This document shows positions 7,373 through 14,731 of a DNA stretch of 25,469 nt, one piece after another. The translations under genes and the position numbers were made by a program. Source of the DNA: a virus; the IMG/VR virus record IMGVR_UViG_3300021197_000580, positions 1 through 25,469 of that record; one strand, written 5' to 3'. The notes under the pieces are model-generated. The model was not told the DNA's origin, ran no database searches, and was given only the letters and a program-made list of their open reading frames with translations. Positions within the stretch are counted from its first letter, which is position 1, and every line of letters begins with the position of its first letter.

Positions 7373-8542
7373 ATGTCAGAACTAGACAAAACCATTGAGG
7401 AATTGGAAGCAGAAGTCAGTGCAGAGCTTGAAGAAGCAAAGCAACCAACTGATGGTGCCGCTAAAGCCGAAACAATGGACAAGCAAGAGGGTGACGTTGA
7501 AGATTTGGGCAAGGCTGTGGATAAACCAGAGTCAGGCGAAAGTATTGGTAAGAAAGCTGCTGCAAAAGTTTCTAAAGCTGCAGAACCAAAACCTAATGCA
7601 ACCAAAGAAGAAGCTGAACTCGCTGATGACGATGCAGAAGAAATCGTTGAAGGCAAAATGAAGAAAGCAGATATGCTCGCTGCAATGTATTCCGAAATGG
7701 AAAAAATGAAAGCGACAGATTTGAAAGCATCTTACGACAAGATGATGACAAAAGATGAGGAAGAAAAGAAAGAGGAGTCAGTTGACGAATCTACTCTTGA
7801 TGACCGTCTTGCATCAGTTGACGTATCAGAAGATGTGACTGCACTTACAGATGGTGAAGAACTATCTGAAGAGTTCAAAGAAAAGGCATCGACCATCTTT
7901 GAAGCTGCTGTCAAGTCTAAACTTCGTTCAGAAGTTGAAAGAATTGAAGAAGCAAAAGTGCAAGAAGTTGCTGAAGAAACAAACAGAATTCATACTGAAT
8001 TGACTGAAAAAGTTGATGCATATATGAACTATGTTGTAGAAGAATGGATGAAAGAAAATGAAATCGCAATCGAAAGAGGCCTTAAAGGTGAGATTGCAGA
8101 AGACTTCATTTCTGGATTGAAAAACCTTTTCACTGAACATTATATCGATGTTCCAGATGAGAAGTACGATATTCTGGGAACTCAATCTACAAAGATTGAA
8201 GAACTAGAAGCCAAACTGAATGAACAAATCGAGAAGTCTGCTTCACTGAAAAGTGAAAAAGATGTATTGGTAAGGGAATCAGTATTTGCAGAGGTTGCTT
8301 CGGACTTGGCTGACACTGAAGTCGAAAAGTTTAAGTCTCTTGCAGAAGATGTTGATTTTACAGATGAAGATGCCTTCAGAGGTAAACTTGACACGCTGAA
8401 GGAAAGTTATTTTCCGAAAGCAACAACTGTCGCTGAATCAGTGGATACTCCATCAGAAGATGCTGGTGAATCCTTCGATACAACTGGTGCTATGAGTGCT
8501 TATATGAGTGCGATTAGTAAAAATGTAAAGCGTGCAAAATAA
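7373..8542 (+). CDS. 22: prohead core scaffold protein gp22
   Basis: 389 aa, longer than T4 gp22 (269 aa). Major internal scaffold on which the gp23 shell assembles; degraded by gp21 afterwards. It is highly acidic and Lys/Glu-rich, with coiled-coil-like stretches at about 1-25, 185-230 and 265-300. The N-terminal 150 residues are low-complexity Ala/Glu/Lys, probably an expansion relative to T4. L-E-E|A at 19-22 fits the gp21 cleavage consensus. The start is the ATG at 7373 with AAGGAG at 7361-7366; the frame is open upstream to 7286 but that would overlap gene 21 and the late promoter. Identity rests on position between 21 and 23 plus composition and C-terminal pattern. Confidence 0.88.
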   Translation: MSELDKTIEELEAEVSAELEEAKQPTDGAAKAETMDKQEGDVEDLGKAVDKPESGESIGKKAAAKVSKAAEPKPNATKEEAELADDDAEEIVEGKMKKADMLAAMYSEMEKMKATDLKASYDKMMTKDEEEKKEESVDESTLDDRLASVDVSEDVTALTDGEELSEEFKEKASTIFEAAVKSKLRSEVERIEEAKVQEVAEETNRIHTELTEKVDAYMNYVVEEWMKENEIAIERGLKGEIAEDFISGLKNLFTEHYIDVPDEKYDILGTQSTKIEELEAKLNEQIEKSASLKSEKDVLVRESVFAEVASDLADTEVEKFKSLAEDVDFTDEDAFRGKLDTLKESYFPKATTVAESVDTPSEDAGESFDTTGAMSAYMSAISKNVKRAK

Positions 8543-8561
8543 CGGTTAAATAATCGTTTTT

Positions 8562-8569
8562 TATAAATA
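8562..8569 (+). promoter_or_regulatory. late promoter TATAAATA for major capsid protein
   Basis: Exact late element 31 bp upstream of the gene 23 ATG, followed by AAGGAG at 8587-8592. The arrangement copies that of gene 22. Confidence 0.88.
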
Positions 8570-8600
8570 TTATTAGAAAACTCAATAAGGAGAAATACAA

Positions 8601-9884
8601 ATGTTTCAAACAGAACATTTACAGGAAAAGTGGCAACCAGTCCTTGAACACAATGACCTTCCAGAAATTGCTGATTCATATCGTAAGGCTGTAACTACTG
8701 TTATCCTAGAAAACCAAGAAAAAGCACTTAAAGAGGACAAAGGTTTCCTCGGAGAAGCTGCTCCAACTAACGCAACCGGCAGTGCCGTAGATAACTGGGA
8801 TCCAATTTTGATTTCACTTGTCAGACGTGCTATGCCAAACTTGATTGCATACGATGTCGCTGGTGTACAACCAATGACAGGGCCAACTGGTCTTATCTTC
8901 GCAATGCGTTCAAGATACACTAACCAAGCTGGTGCAGAGAATCAGTATGCAGAAGCAGACTCAGATTTCTCAGGTGCTGGTACACAAGCTGGTACAAACC
9001 CTGCTGTTCTTAACGATGGTTCGCCAGGAACATATACTGGTGGTACTGGTATGACTACTGCTGCTGCAGAAGCACTTGGTGACTCTGCATCTAACTCTTT
9101 CGCTGAGATGTCATTCTCAATCGAAAAGAACTCAGTAGAAGCAAAGTCTCGTGCTCTTAAGGCAGAGTACACAATGGAACTTGCACAAGACCTTAAGGCA
9201 ATCCACGGTTTGGATGCTGAGACAGAACTTGCAAATATCCTTTCTTCTGAAATCTTGAATGAGATTAACAGAGAACTTATCAGAACAATCTATGTAACTG
9301 CAAAGCCAGGTGCTCAGGTTGATACTGCAACATCAGGTATCTTTGATATGGATGTTGACTCAAATGGTCGTTGGTCAGTTGAGAAGTTCAAAGGACTTAT
9401 GTTCCAACTTGAAAGAGATGCAAACGCAATCGCTCAAGAAACTCGTAGAGGTAAAGGTAATGTAATTATCTGTTCATCTGATGTTGCTTCTGCACTTCAA
9501 ATGGCAGGTGTACTTGATTACACTCCTGCTCTTAACAACAACTTGAATGTTGACGATGCTGGTAATACTTTTGCTGGTGTTCTTAACGGACGCTTCAAGG
9601 TGTACATTGACCCATATTCAGCAAACCAAGCTGCAAAACAGTATTACACTGTTGGATATAAGGGTACATCACCATACGATGCTGGTCTTTTCTACTGCCC
9701 ATACGTTCCATTGCAAATGGTTCGTGCAGTTGGTGAGAACACATTCCAACCTAAAATCGGTTTCAAGACTCGTTATGGTCTTACTGCAAACCCATTTGCT
9801 GGTGGTGCAACTGTCAGAAGTGGTGCTCTTACTGCTAACGACAACGTATACTACAGAAGAGTACAAGTTACTAACATCATGTAG
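8601..9884 (+). CDS. 23: major capsid protein gp23
   Basis: 427 aa, HK97-fold shell subunit; shorter than T4 gp23 (521 aa), as in marine relatives that lack the T4 insertion domain. The N-terminal propeptide (1-52) ends at L-G-E|A, a good gp21 cleavage site aligned with the T4 cut after residue 65. Other family signatures: P-N-L-I-A-Y-D-V-A-G-V-Q-P-M-T-G-P-T-G at about 79-97, M-R-S-R-Y at about 102, the S-F-S-I-E-K-N-S-V-E-A-K-S-R-A-L-K-A-E-Y-T segment near 171-191, and V-Y-I-D-P-Y near 335. Preceded by its own late promoter and AAGGAG, and followed by a strong terminator, so it can be expressed as a short abundant message. No gp24-type vertex paralogue follows in this window. Confidence 0.97.
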   Translation: MFQTEHLQEKWQPVLEHNDLPEIADSYRKAVTTVILENQEKALKEDKGFLGEAAPTNATGSAVDNWDPILISLVRRAMPNLIAYDVAGVQPMTGPTGLIFAMRSRYTNQAGAENQYAEADSDFSGAGTQAGTNPAVLNDGSPGTYTGGTGMTTAAAEALGDSASNSFAEMSFSIEKNSVEAKSRALKAEYTMELAQDLKAIHGLDAETELANILSSEILNEINRELIRTIYVTAKPGAQVDTATSGIFDMDVDSNGRWSVEKFKGLMFQLERDANAIAQETRRGKGNVIICSSDVASALQMAGVLDYTPALNNNLNVDDAGNTFAGVLNGRFKVYIDPYSANQAAKQYYTVGYKGTSPYDAGLFYCPYVPLQMVRAVGENTFQPKIGFKTRYGLTANPFAGGATVRSGALTANDNVYYRRVQVTNIM

Positions 9885-9907
9885 TAATAAATTCTCATTG
9901 AATTTAG

Positions 9908-9935
9908 AAAGGGACACTTCGGTGTCCCTTTTTTT
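9908..9935 (+). terminator. intrinsic terminator after gene 23
   Basis: GGGACAC (9911-9917), loop TTCG (9918-9921), GTGTCCC (9922-9928), extendable by three A-T pairs, then seven T residues at 9929-9935. The C-UUCG-G tetraloop makes it unusually stable. It closes the head gene block. Confidence 0.95.
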
Positions 9936-9938
9936 CGT

Positions 9939-9946
9939 TATAAATA
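9939..9946 (+). promoter_or_regulatory. late promoter TATAAATA for tube paralogue
   Basis: Exact late element 3 bp after the T-run of the terminator and 18 bp before the next ATG. Terminator and restart are fused into 40 bp. Confidence 0.85.
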
Positions 9947-9964
9947 GTATAAAGGAAGAATACT

Positions 9965-10519
9965 ATGGTAGCAATAAATCCACTCACAAGACAACCAACA
10001 AATATAGACTTTGCAAGAACTACTCAGTTCAAGTTTAGTCTACTGAAGATTCCTAATGTAGAGTACTTTACTACTACTGCAAATATCCCTGGCATATCAT
10101 TTACAGGGGACGCAGATATTAATACTCCATTCAAATCAATTGCAATGATTGGTGACACTCTAGATTTTGAAGACCTCACAGTAGAGTTTCTAGTAAATGA
10201 AGATTTATCAAACTACAGGGAAATTCACGAGTGGATGACAGGGATTGGATTCCCAGAACAAAGACCACAGTTTACAACTGCATTATCAGAAAATACTGGT
10301 ACTGCTGCTGGGGAAAATAATACAACTTCCCTATTGACAAGTGATGCAACTATGACTATATTGTCTAACAAGAACAATCCTATTCTTAGATGTAACTTTA
10401 GAAATTGTCACCCAAAGAGTTTATCTGCACTTTCGTTTAACTCTCAGTCTACGGACACAGAACAAATAACAGCAAGTGTAACCTTCAAATACGATTTATA
10501 CGAATTTGAAGTTTTATAA
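9965..10519 (+). CDS. tail-tube-like protein (gp19 paralogue)
   Basis: 184 aa. Aligns by eye with the gp19 of this same window over its whole length. Q-F-K-F-S-L matches Q-Y-M-V-T-F; A-N-I-P-G-I-S-F-T-G matches T-Q-L-P-G-Q-T-I-T-E; D-T-L-D-F-E-D-L-T-V-E-F-L-V-N-E-D matches D-R-T-F-E-T-W-S-T-T-V-I-N-D-T-D; and Y-R-E-I-H-E-W-M-T matches I-R-K-Q-I-E-A-W-M-N. The final strands also match. An extra T/S/G/N-rich insertion sits near 105-125. It is expressed from its own late promoter, away from 18/19. It could be a minor tube ring, a tube-baseplate connector (gp48/gp54-type) or a tail-completion protein; the sequence supports the fold but not the exact place. Start ATG with AAGGAAG at 9952-9958. Confidence 0.85.
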   Translation: MVAINPLTRQPTNIDFARTTQFKFSLLKIPNVEYFTTTANIPGISFTGDADINTPFKSIAMIGDTLDFEDLTVEFLVNEDLSNYREIHEWMTGIGFPEQRPQFTTALSENTGTAAGENNTTSLLTSDATMTILSNKNNPILRCNFRNCHPKSLSALSFNSQSTDTEQITASVTFKYDLYEFEVL

Positions 10520-10522
10520 ATA
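10515..10522 (+). promoter_or_regulatory. late promoter TATAAATA upstream of uvsY and candidate RNA
   Basis: Exact late element that overlaps the TAA stop (10517-10519) of the preceding gene. Predicted +1 at 10528, the first base of the structured RNA described next. Confidence 0.8.
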
Positions 10523-10527
10523 ACTAT

Positions 10528-10614
10528 GAGCAGAAGATGGTTGACTTGAACAATCTTTTTCTGAATTCCCAAGTTGGAATAATCTAGTAACGCAAGTTAC
10601 AACCCACTCTGCTC
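10528..10614 (+). ncRNA. candidate structured RNA or structured leader of uvsY
   Basis: 87 nt closed by a perfect 7-bp stem, GAGCAGA (10528-10534) with TCTGCTC (10608-10614), plus one more T-A pair outside. Inside it GGTTG (10539-10543) pairs perfectly with CAACC (10600-10604). Further local hairpins are possible: ATTCC/GGAAT (10565-10569 with 10576-10580) and GTAAC-GCAA-GTTAC (10587-10600) with a GNRA tetraloop; the last competes with the second helix for one base. No ORF of note is present. The predicted late transcription start coincides with the first paired base, and the closing stem is followed by AATTTTATT. It either is a free small RNA or a folded 5' leader of uvsY. It is not a canonical tRNA: no T-loop consensus and no 3' CCA. 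Confidence 0.55.
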
Positions 10615-10642
10615 AATTTTATTATTAGGATGTGAATACATA

Positions 10643-11071
10643 ATGACACTAGAAGAACTACAGGCAATTGCCGAAAAAGACCTAAAGATTGATGACCTAG
10701 AACTTGCGTCTGAATCAACCAGAAACGCTGCACTACATCAAAAATATCTAACATATCTAAACCACTTCAAGGGACTTCTTATTACAAAGAAGAAAGACCT
10801 CAAGCGTCTGAAACTTGACAAGTGGGAATACTTTACAGGGAAGTCAGACCCTCAAGTATATAGAGATAACCCTTTCGATTATAAAATCCTCAAAGCAGAC
10901 TTGCACATTTATCTTGATGCAGATGAAGACTTAGCAAAACAACAAGCACTTGTAGAATACTATGAAATGTGTGTGGATACTTGCGAGAGGTACATGAAGA
11001 ATATATCTGACAGACAATGGAATATTAAAAACGCAATTGCATGGAGAAAGTTTGAGAGTGGTGAAATCTAA
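10643..11071 (+). CDS. uvsY: recombination mediator UvsY
   Basis: 142 aa (T4 UvsY 137 aa). Helps load the UvsX recombinase onto gp32-coated single-stranded DNA in recombination-dependent replication. Matches T4 in layout: N-terminal L-E-E-L-Q-A-I-A-E-K-D-L-K-I-D, central K-K-D-L-K-R-L-K-L-D-K-W-E-Y-F-T-G-K, then a D-L-H-I-Y-L-D-A-D-E-D segment (about 90-100) and the C-terminal W-R-K-F-E-S-G corresponding to R-A-F-E-A-G in T4. Mostly helical. ATG at 10643 with AGGA at 10627-10630 (spacing rather long). Its 115-nt leader contains the structured RNA. It overlaps uvsW. No uvsX is in the window. Confidence 0.9.
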   Translation: MTLEELQAIAEKDLKIDDLELASESTRNAALHQKYLTYLNHFKGLLITKKKDLKRLKLDKWEYFTGKSDPQVYRDNPFDYKILKADLHIYLDADEDLAKQQALVEYYEMCVDTCERYMKNISDRQWNIKNAIAWRKFESGEI

Positions 11072-12539
11072 GGTCACTAAAAAGAATGAGGTCTACTTGA
11101 CAGTAGACGCAGAACCTTCTACCGCTCGAGCATTATCAGACTTCTTTACATTTGAAGTGCCAGGCGCTAGGTTTATGCCTGCATATCGTAATCGTATTTG
11201 GGATGGAAAAATTCGATTGTATTCTCCAGCAAATGGAGAACTATACATGGGGTTATTGCCCTATCTAGAAAAATGGTTGAAAGATTACGATGAACCATAT
11301 GAAATAAGTGAGGAACTGAAAGATGAGAAACAAATCGATAGACCCATTTTGGACGGATTCATACGACAACTTAATATTCGAGCAAGAGGAAAATCTATTA
11401 AACCTCGTGACTATCAAGTGGATGCAGTGGAGTATGCAATTAGAAATCATAGGGCTCTTCTTCTTAGTCCTACTGCTTCGGGCAAATCACTCATTATCTA
11501 TATCTTAGTAAGATATTATACTTTACGTCTTATAGATGAATTGAATGATAAGATACTTATACTTGTTCCCACAACATCACTGGTAGAACAGATGGCATCC
11601 GACTTTATTGATTATGGATGGCAAGAGGCACATATCCAAAAAGTATATAGTGGTCACGATAAGAATGTAACAAAAGATGTTGTTATATCAACATGGCAAT
11701 CTCTATATAAAATGCCTACTAGTTATTTCAATCAGTTTGGTATGGTTGTTGGAGATGAAGCACATTTATTCAAAGCAAAATCCCTTACATCTATATTAAC
11801 TAAAATGCATCAATGCAAGTACCGCTTTGGACTTACAGGAACGCTGGATGGTATGCAGACACATAGGTTGGTACTAGAGGGGTTATTTGGTACACTAAAT
11901 AAAGTTGTAACTACTAAAAAGTTGATTGACGAAAAAACACTATCGGATTTCAACATCAAAGCATTAGTCTTGACATATCCAGAAGCTGAGTGTAAACTAG
12001 TTAAAGGAATGAATTATCAGGATGAGATGGATTATATAGTTTCCCACACTGCTCGTAACGAGTTTATTCGTGACTTGACATTGAGACTGAAAAGTAATAC
12101 ACTAGTCTTGTTTCAGTATGTAGAGAAACATGGCAAAGTTTTACATGATATAATTAGTACAGAGACAGACAGGAAAGTGTTCTTTGTATATGGTGGAACG
12201 GACACACAAACAAGAGAAGATATTCGTGCAATTACAGAAAAAGAGAAAGACGCAATTATCATTGCCTCCTATGGCACCTTTAGTACTGGTATCAATATTC
12301 GTAATCTTCATAACATCGTGTTCGCAAGTCCAAGTAAATCCAGAGTTCGTGCCTTGCAATCGATTGGCCGTGGACTGCGTAGGAGTGAAAGTAAAGATAC
12401 CGCTACCCTCTTCGATATAGCAGATGACTTTACATATAAGTCTAAGAAGAACTTCACTATTAATCACTTTTTAGAACGAATAAATATATACAATGAAGAA
12501 CAATTCAACTATCAAATACAAAGGATAAAAATGAAATGA
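11061..12539 (+). CDS. uvsW: RNA-DNA / DNA helicase UvsW
   Basis: 492 aa (T4 503 aa). Superfamily 2 helicase that unwinds R-loops and branched DNA, remodels stalled forks and shifts T4 from origin-dependent to recombination-dependent replication. An N-terminal region (F-F-T-F-E-V-P-G-A-R-F) and W-D-G-K-I-R-L precede the motor. Motifs: Walker A P-T-A-S-G-K-S at about 137-143, D-E-A-H at about 232-235, L-T-G-T-L motif III near 258, A-S-Y-G-T-F-S-T-G-I near 405, and motif VI Q-S-I-G-R-G-L-R-R near 438. GTG at 11061 is chosen because it aligns with the T4 N-terminus and has GGAG at 11043-11046; TTG 11037 and GTG 11058 are in-frame alternatives. It overlaps uvsY by 11 bp and the next gene by ATGA. 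Confidence 0.95.
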   Translation: MKSKVTKKNEVYLTVDAEPSTARALSDFFTFEVPGARFMPAYRNRIWDGKIRLYSPANGELYMGLLPYLEKWLKDYDEPYEISEELKDEKQIDRPILDGFIRQLNIRARGKSIKPRDYQVDAVEYAIRNHRALLLSPTASGKSLIIYILVRYYTLRLIDELNDKILILVPTTSLVEQMASDFIDYGWQEAHIQKVYSGHDKNVTKDVVISTWQSLYKMPTSYFNQFGMVVGDEAHLFKAKSLTSILTKMHQCKYRFGLTGTLDGMQTHRLVLEGLFGTLNKVVTTKKLIDEKTLSDFNIKALVLTYPEAECKLVKGMNYQDEMDYIVSHTARNEFIRDLTLRLKSNTLVLFQYVEKHGKVLHDIISTETDRKVFFVYGGTDTQTREDIRAITEKEKDAIIIASYGTFSTGINIRNLHNIVFASPSKSRVRALQSIGRGLRRSESKDTATLFDIADDFTYKSKKNFTINHFLERINIYNEEQFNYQIQRIKMK

Positions 12540-12943
12540 CAGATGAGAAGATTACAAAGATTCTAAAACTGTCTAGTGGTGAGGAAATTATTGCCAGATT
12601 GATGGAAGAAACTCACCCCAAAACATTTGCCGTATCCCAACCGCTCAAATTATCTTCAGTTCCAAAAGCTACTAAGCATGGTATAGAAGAGGCGATATCT
12701 TTACAACGATGGATACACTTCTCTGAGGATAGTGTTTATGATATTCCTAAATCACAAGTTCTTGTCATTACAGGAGCTTCATTAGGATTAACTAAGTTTT
12801 ATGAACATTGTATTACTAGGATGGAAGTTGAGGATGACCTCTCCCCCTATCCTACAGACCGCCAATTGAGGTCGATTGAGGAAGAAGAAGATGAATTTGA
12901 TGACTTAGATGACTATAGAATCAGTTCTAAGTTATTACACTAG
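12536..12943 (+). CDS. Sm-like (LSm/Hfq-like fold) phage protein
   Basis: 135 aa. The N-terminal part follows the Sm-like pattern of a marine-phage family: I-L-K-L-S-S-G-E-E-I-I-A-R-L (strand-turn-strand), then F-A-V-S-Q-P-L-K-L, then a second half S-V-Y-D-I-P-K-S-Q-V-L-V-I-T. An Sm-like protein of putative cyanophage origin is known structurally; my assignment to that family is by pattern only. The C-terminus carries an acidic stretch (about 113-125, E-E-E-E-D-E-F-D-D-L-D-D) and R-I-S-S-K-L-L-H. Start ATG overlaps the uvsW stop (ATGA), so it is translationally coupled to the recombination genes. An RNA-binding ring role is plausible but unproven. Confidence 0.7.
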   Translation: MTDEKITKILKLSSGEEIIARLMEETHPKTFAVSQPLKLSSVPKATKHGIEEAISLQRWIHFSEDSVYDIPKSQVLVITGASLGLTKFYEHCITRMEVEDDLSPYPTDRQLRSIEEEEDEFDDLDDYRISSKLLH

Positions 12944-12992
12944 TTATCTGTATATCTATTCATTCTCAAACCCAGCATAGTAACTATACCCT

Positions 12993-13020
12993 CTTGTCAA
13001 GAGATTGTCAACAAGTTTTT
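12993..13020 (+). terminator. possible weak terminator after the Sm-like gene
   Basis: CTTGT (12993-12997) pairs with ACAAG (13011-13015), followed by five T residues (13016-13020). The loop is 13 nt and the stem only 5 bp, so it is weak; the location between the recombination operon and the gp55 promoter is appropriate. Confidence 0.35.
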
Positions 13021-13047
13021 GAAAATAAATTTAATTAGAATAAACTA

Positions 13048-13076
13048 TTGACATCCGGCACAAGATATAGTATTAT
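13048..13076 (+). promoter_or_regulatory. sigma-70-type promoter for gene 55
   Basis: TTGACA (13048-13053), 17-bp spacer, TATTAT (13071-13076); predicted +1 near 13083. It puts the late sigma factor under the host polymerase, as the T4 cascade needs. Confidence 0.85.
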
Positions 13077-13125
13077 GTATGAATAGTTGGGAATATACCC
13101 TTCAAACACTGTGGAAAGAATTATT

Positions 13126-13689
13126 ATGAAACCAAAACAAAAACCACACTATGTCAATAATAAAGATTTTTTAGAGGCAATGAAAGAGTGGAAAGATAAG
13201 TGTAAGGACGCAGAGGAACTTGGTGAACCACAACCGCCAGTGACTAACTACATCGGTGAGTGCTTCCTTAAAATCGCAAATCATCTATCATACAGACCAA
13301 ACTTTATTAATTACACATACAGAGATGAAATGATTTCTGATGGTATTGAAAACTGTCTACAATATTGTGGCAACTTCAATCCAGAGAAATCAAACAACCC
13401 ATTTGCTTATTTCACGCAAATCATATATTATGCGTTCATTCGTAGGATTCAAAAAGAAAAGAAACAACAACACATTCGTCACAAAGTGATTGAGAATATG
13501 AGTGTTGATGTTATGGCCATGGGAGAAGATATGGAACAGGCACAGTTCGTAGATTATCTACAGAAGAACTTTCTTCCTGCTGAGGCTGTTTATAAACCCA
13601 AAAAGAAAACTAAGAAAGAACCCAAAGGACTTGAAAAATTTTATGATGATACAGGTGAAGATGTAAATGAAGATAGCACTAATAACTGA
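13126..13689 (+). CDS. 55: late-promoter sigma factor gp55
   Basis: 187 aa (T4 gp55 185 aa). Small sigma-70-family protein that directs host RNA polymerase to TATAAATA late promoters, coactivated by the sliding clamp. N-terminal Y-V-N-N-K-D-F-L-E-A-M matches T4 Y-V-N-N-K-E-L-L-Q-A-I; the sigma region 2-like core is Y-R-D-E-M-I-S-D-G-I-E-N-C (about 67-79) and N-P-F-A-Y-F-T-Q-I-I-Y-Y-A-F-I-R-R-I-Q-K (about 94-113). The C-terminal end contains the expected acidic/hydrophobic tail with L-E-K-F-Y-D-D, comparable to the clamp-binding end L-D-F-L-Y in T4. Start is the ATG at 13126 with GGAAAG at 13112-13117; a TTG at 13087 in frame lies too near the predicted transcript start. It overlaps gene 47 by 23 bp. 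Confidence 0.94.
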   Translation: MKPKQKPHYVNNKDFLEAMKEWKDKCKDAEELGEPQPPVTNYIGECFLKIANHLSYRPNFINYTYRDEMISDGIENCLQYCGNFNPEKSNNPFAYFTQIIYYAFIRRIQKEKKQQHIRHKVIENMSVDVMAMGEDMEQAQFVDYLQKNFLPAEAVYKPKKKTKKEPKGLEKFYDDTGEDVNEDSTNN

Positions 13690-14731
13690 TACACACTTTG
13701 GTGCAAGAAATGATAACCTTGCTTTCAATGACTACTTTTATAAATTCTGGGAAGAGGTATTCTTTCCTTACATTGAAGAGAATAATATTGATACGGTTAT
13801 TCACTTGGGTGACGTTATGGACAGACGTAAGTTTGTTTCGTATAAGATTGCCCAGGATTTCCGTACAAGGTTTATTCAAAGATTTGTAGACAAAGGTGTT
13901 ACCCTTCACATGATGGTGGGTAATCACGACACATTCTATAAGAACACTAACGATGTTAACTCTCTTGCAGAACTTGTAGAGGGACGTTATCCAAAGATGT
14001 TCGTATATCCAGAAGCAACTACCGTTGAGTTTGACGGTACACCAATCTGTTTCCTACCTTGGATATGCCCAGACAATTACGCTCACACTATGGAACATAT
14101 CCAAGAAACCAAAGCACAAGTTTGCATGGGTCACTTGGAGATTAATGGTTTTGAGATGCACGCTGGTCATTTTGCAGAGGGTGGATACGATAAACAATTC
14201 CTAAGAAAATTTGATACAGTATTCTCTGGACACTTTCACAAGAAGTCTGATGACGGCCAAGTTTACTATCTTGGTAATACATATCAGATGACATGGAGTG
14301 ATAATGGTTGTCCTAAAGGTTTCCATGTCTTTGATACTGATACACGAGAACTAGACCGAATTGTTAATCCACATACTATATTTGAGAAAGTATATTATGA
14401 TGAAACAACTGGCAATTATTCTGACTATAATGTCTTGACATTGAAGGATAAATTTGTTAAGATAGTGGTTGTTAATAAAAAAGACTTTTATCAATTCGAT
14501 AAATTTATCGATAAAGTATTGTCTGAATCTGGAGCACATGAAGTCAAAATTGTAGAAGACTTTAGTGAGTTGGATGCAGAGAATGTTGATGATGCAATCA
14601 TAGAGAACGCTGAGGATACTATGACACTATTAGAACGATACATTGATGAACTAGATGTAACATTAGACAAGAAACGACTAACATCAATGATGAAGTCCTT
14701 ATATGTAGAAGCGAGTGATTTAGAACTTTGA
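13667..14731 (+). CDS. 47: recombination endonuclease subunit gp47 (SbcD/Mre11-like)
   Basis: 354 aa (T4 gp47 339 aa). Metallophosphoesterase nuclease working with gp46 on double-strand ends during recombination-dependent replication and host DNA breakdown. Metal-binding motifs in order: T-D-T-H-F-G (Asp8, His10), L-G-D-V-M-D-R (about 47-53), G-N-H-D (about 84-87), G-H-L-E (about 155), and G-H-F-H-K (about 191). A C-terminal region after residue 240 would bind gp46. ATG at 13667 lies inside the end of gene 55. The TGA stop overlaps the TTG start of gene 46. Confidence 0.96.
   Translation: MKIALITDTHFGARNDNLAFNDYFYKFWEEVFFPYIEENNIDTVIHLGDVMDRRKFVSYKIAQDFRTRFIQRFVDKGVTLHMMVGNHDTFYKNTNDVNSLAELVEGRYPKMFVYPEATTVEFDGTPICFLPWICPDNYAHTMEHIQETKAQVCMGHLEINGFEMHAGHFAEGGYDKQFLRKFDTVFSGHFHKKSDDGQVYYLGNTYQMTWSDNGCPKGFHVFDTDTRELDRIVNPHTIFEKVYYDETTGNYSDYNVLTLKDKFVKIVVVNKKDFYQFDKFIDKVLSESGAHEVKIVEDFSELDAENVDDAIIENAEDTMTLLERYIDELDVTLDKKRLTSMMKSLYVEASDLEL

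Noticed and set aside
9547-10038. Open frame spanning the end of gene 23, the terminator and the next gene's start
   Set aside because: Crosses a strong terminator and late promoter and overlaps two certain genes; no RBS.
10528-10614. tRNA gene suggested by a 7-bp closing stem and 87-nt length
   Set aside because: Positions 8-9 are A-G, no T-loop consensus (T-T-C-R-A) is found, the arm before the closing stem is not 5+7+5, and no convincing 7-nt anticodon loop forms. Kept as a non-tRNA structured RNA.
12477-12485. AATAAATA near the end of uvsW as a late promoter for the Sm-like gene
   Set aside because: One mismatch, inside coding sequence; the ATGA overlap already explains expression.
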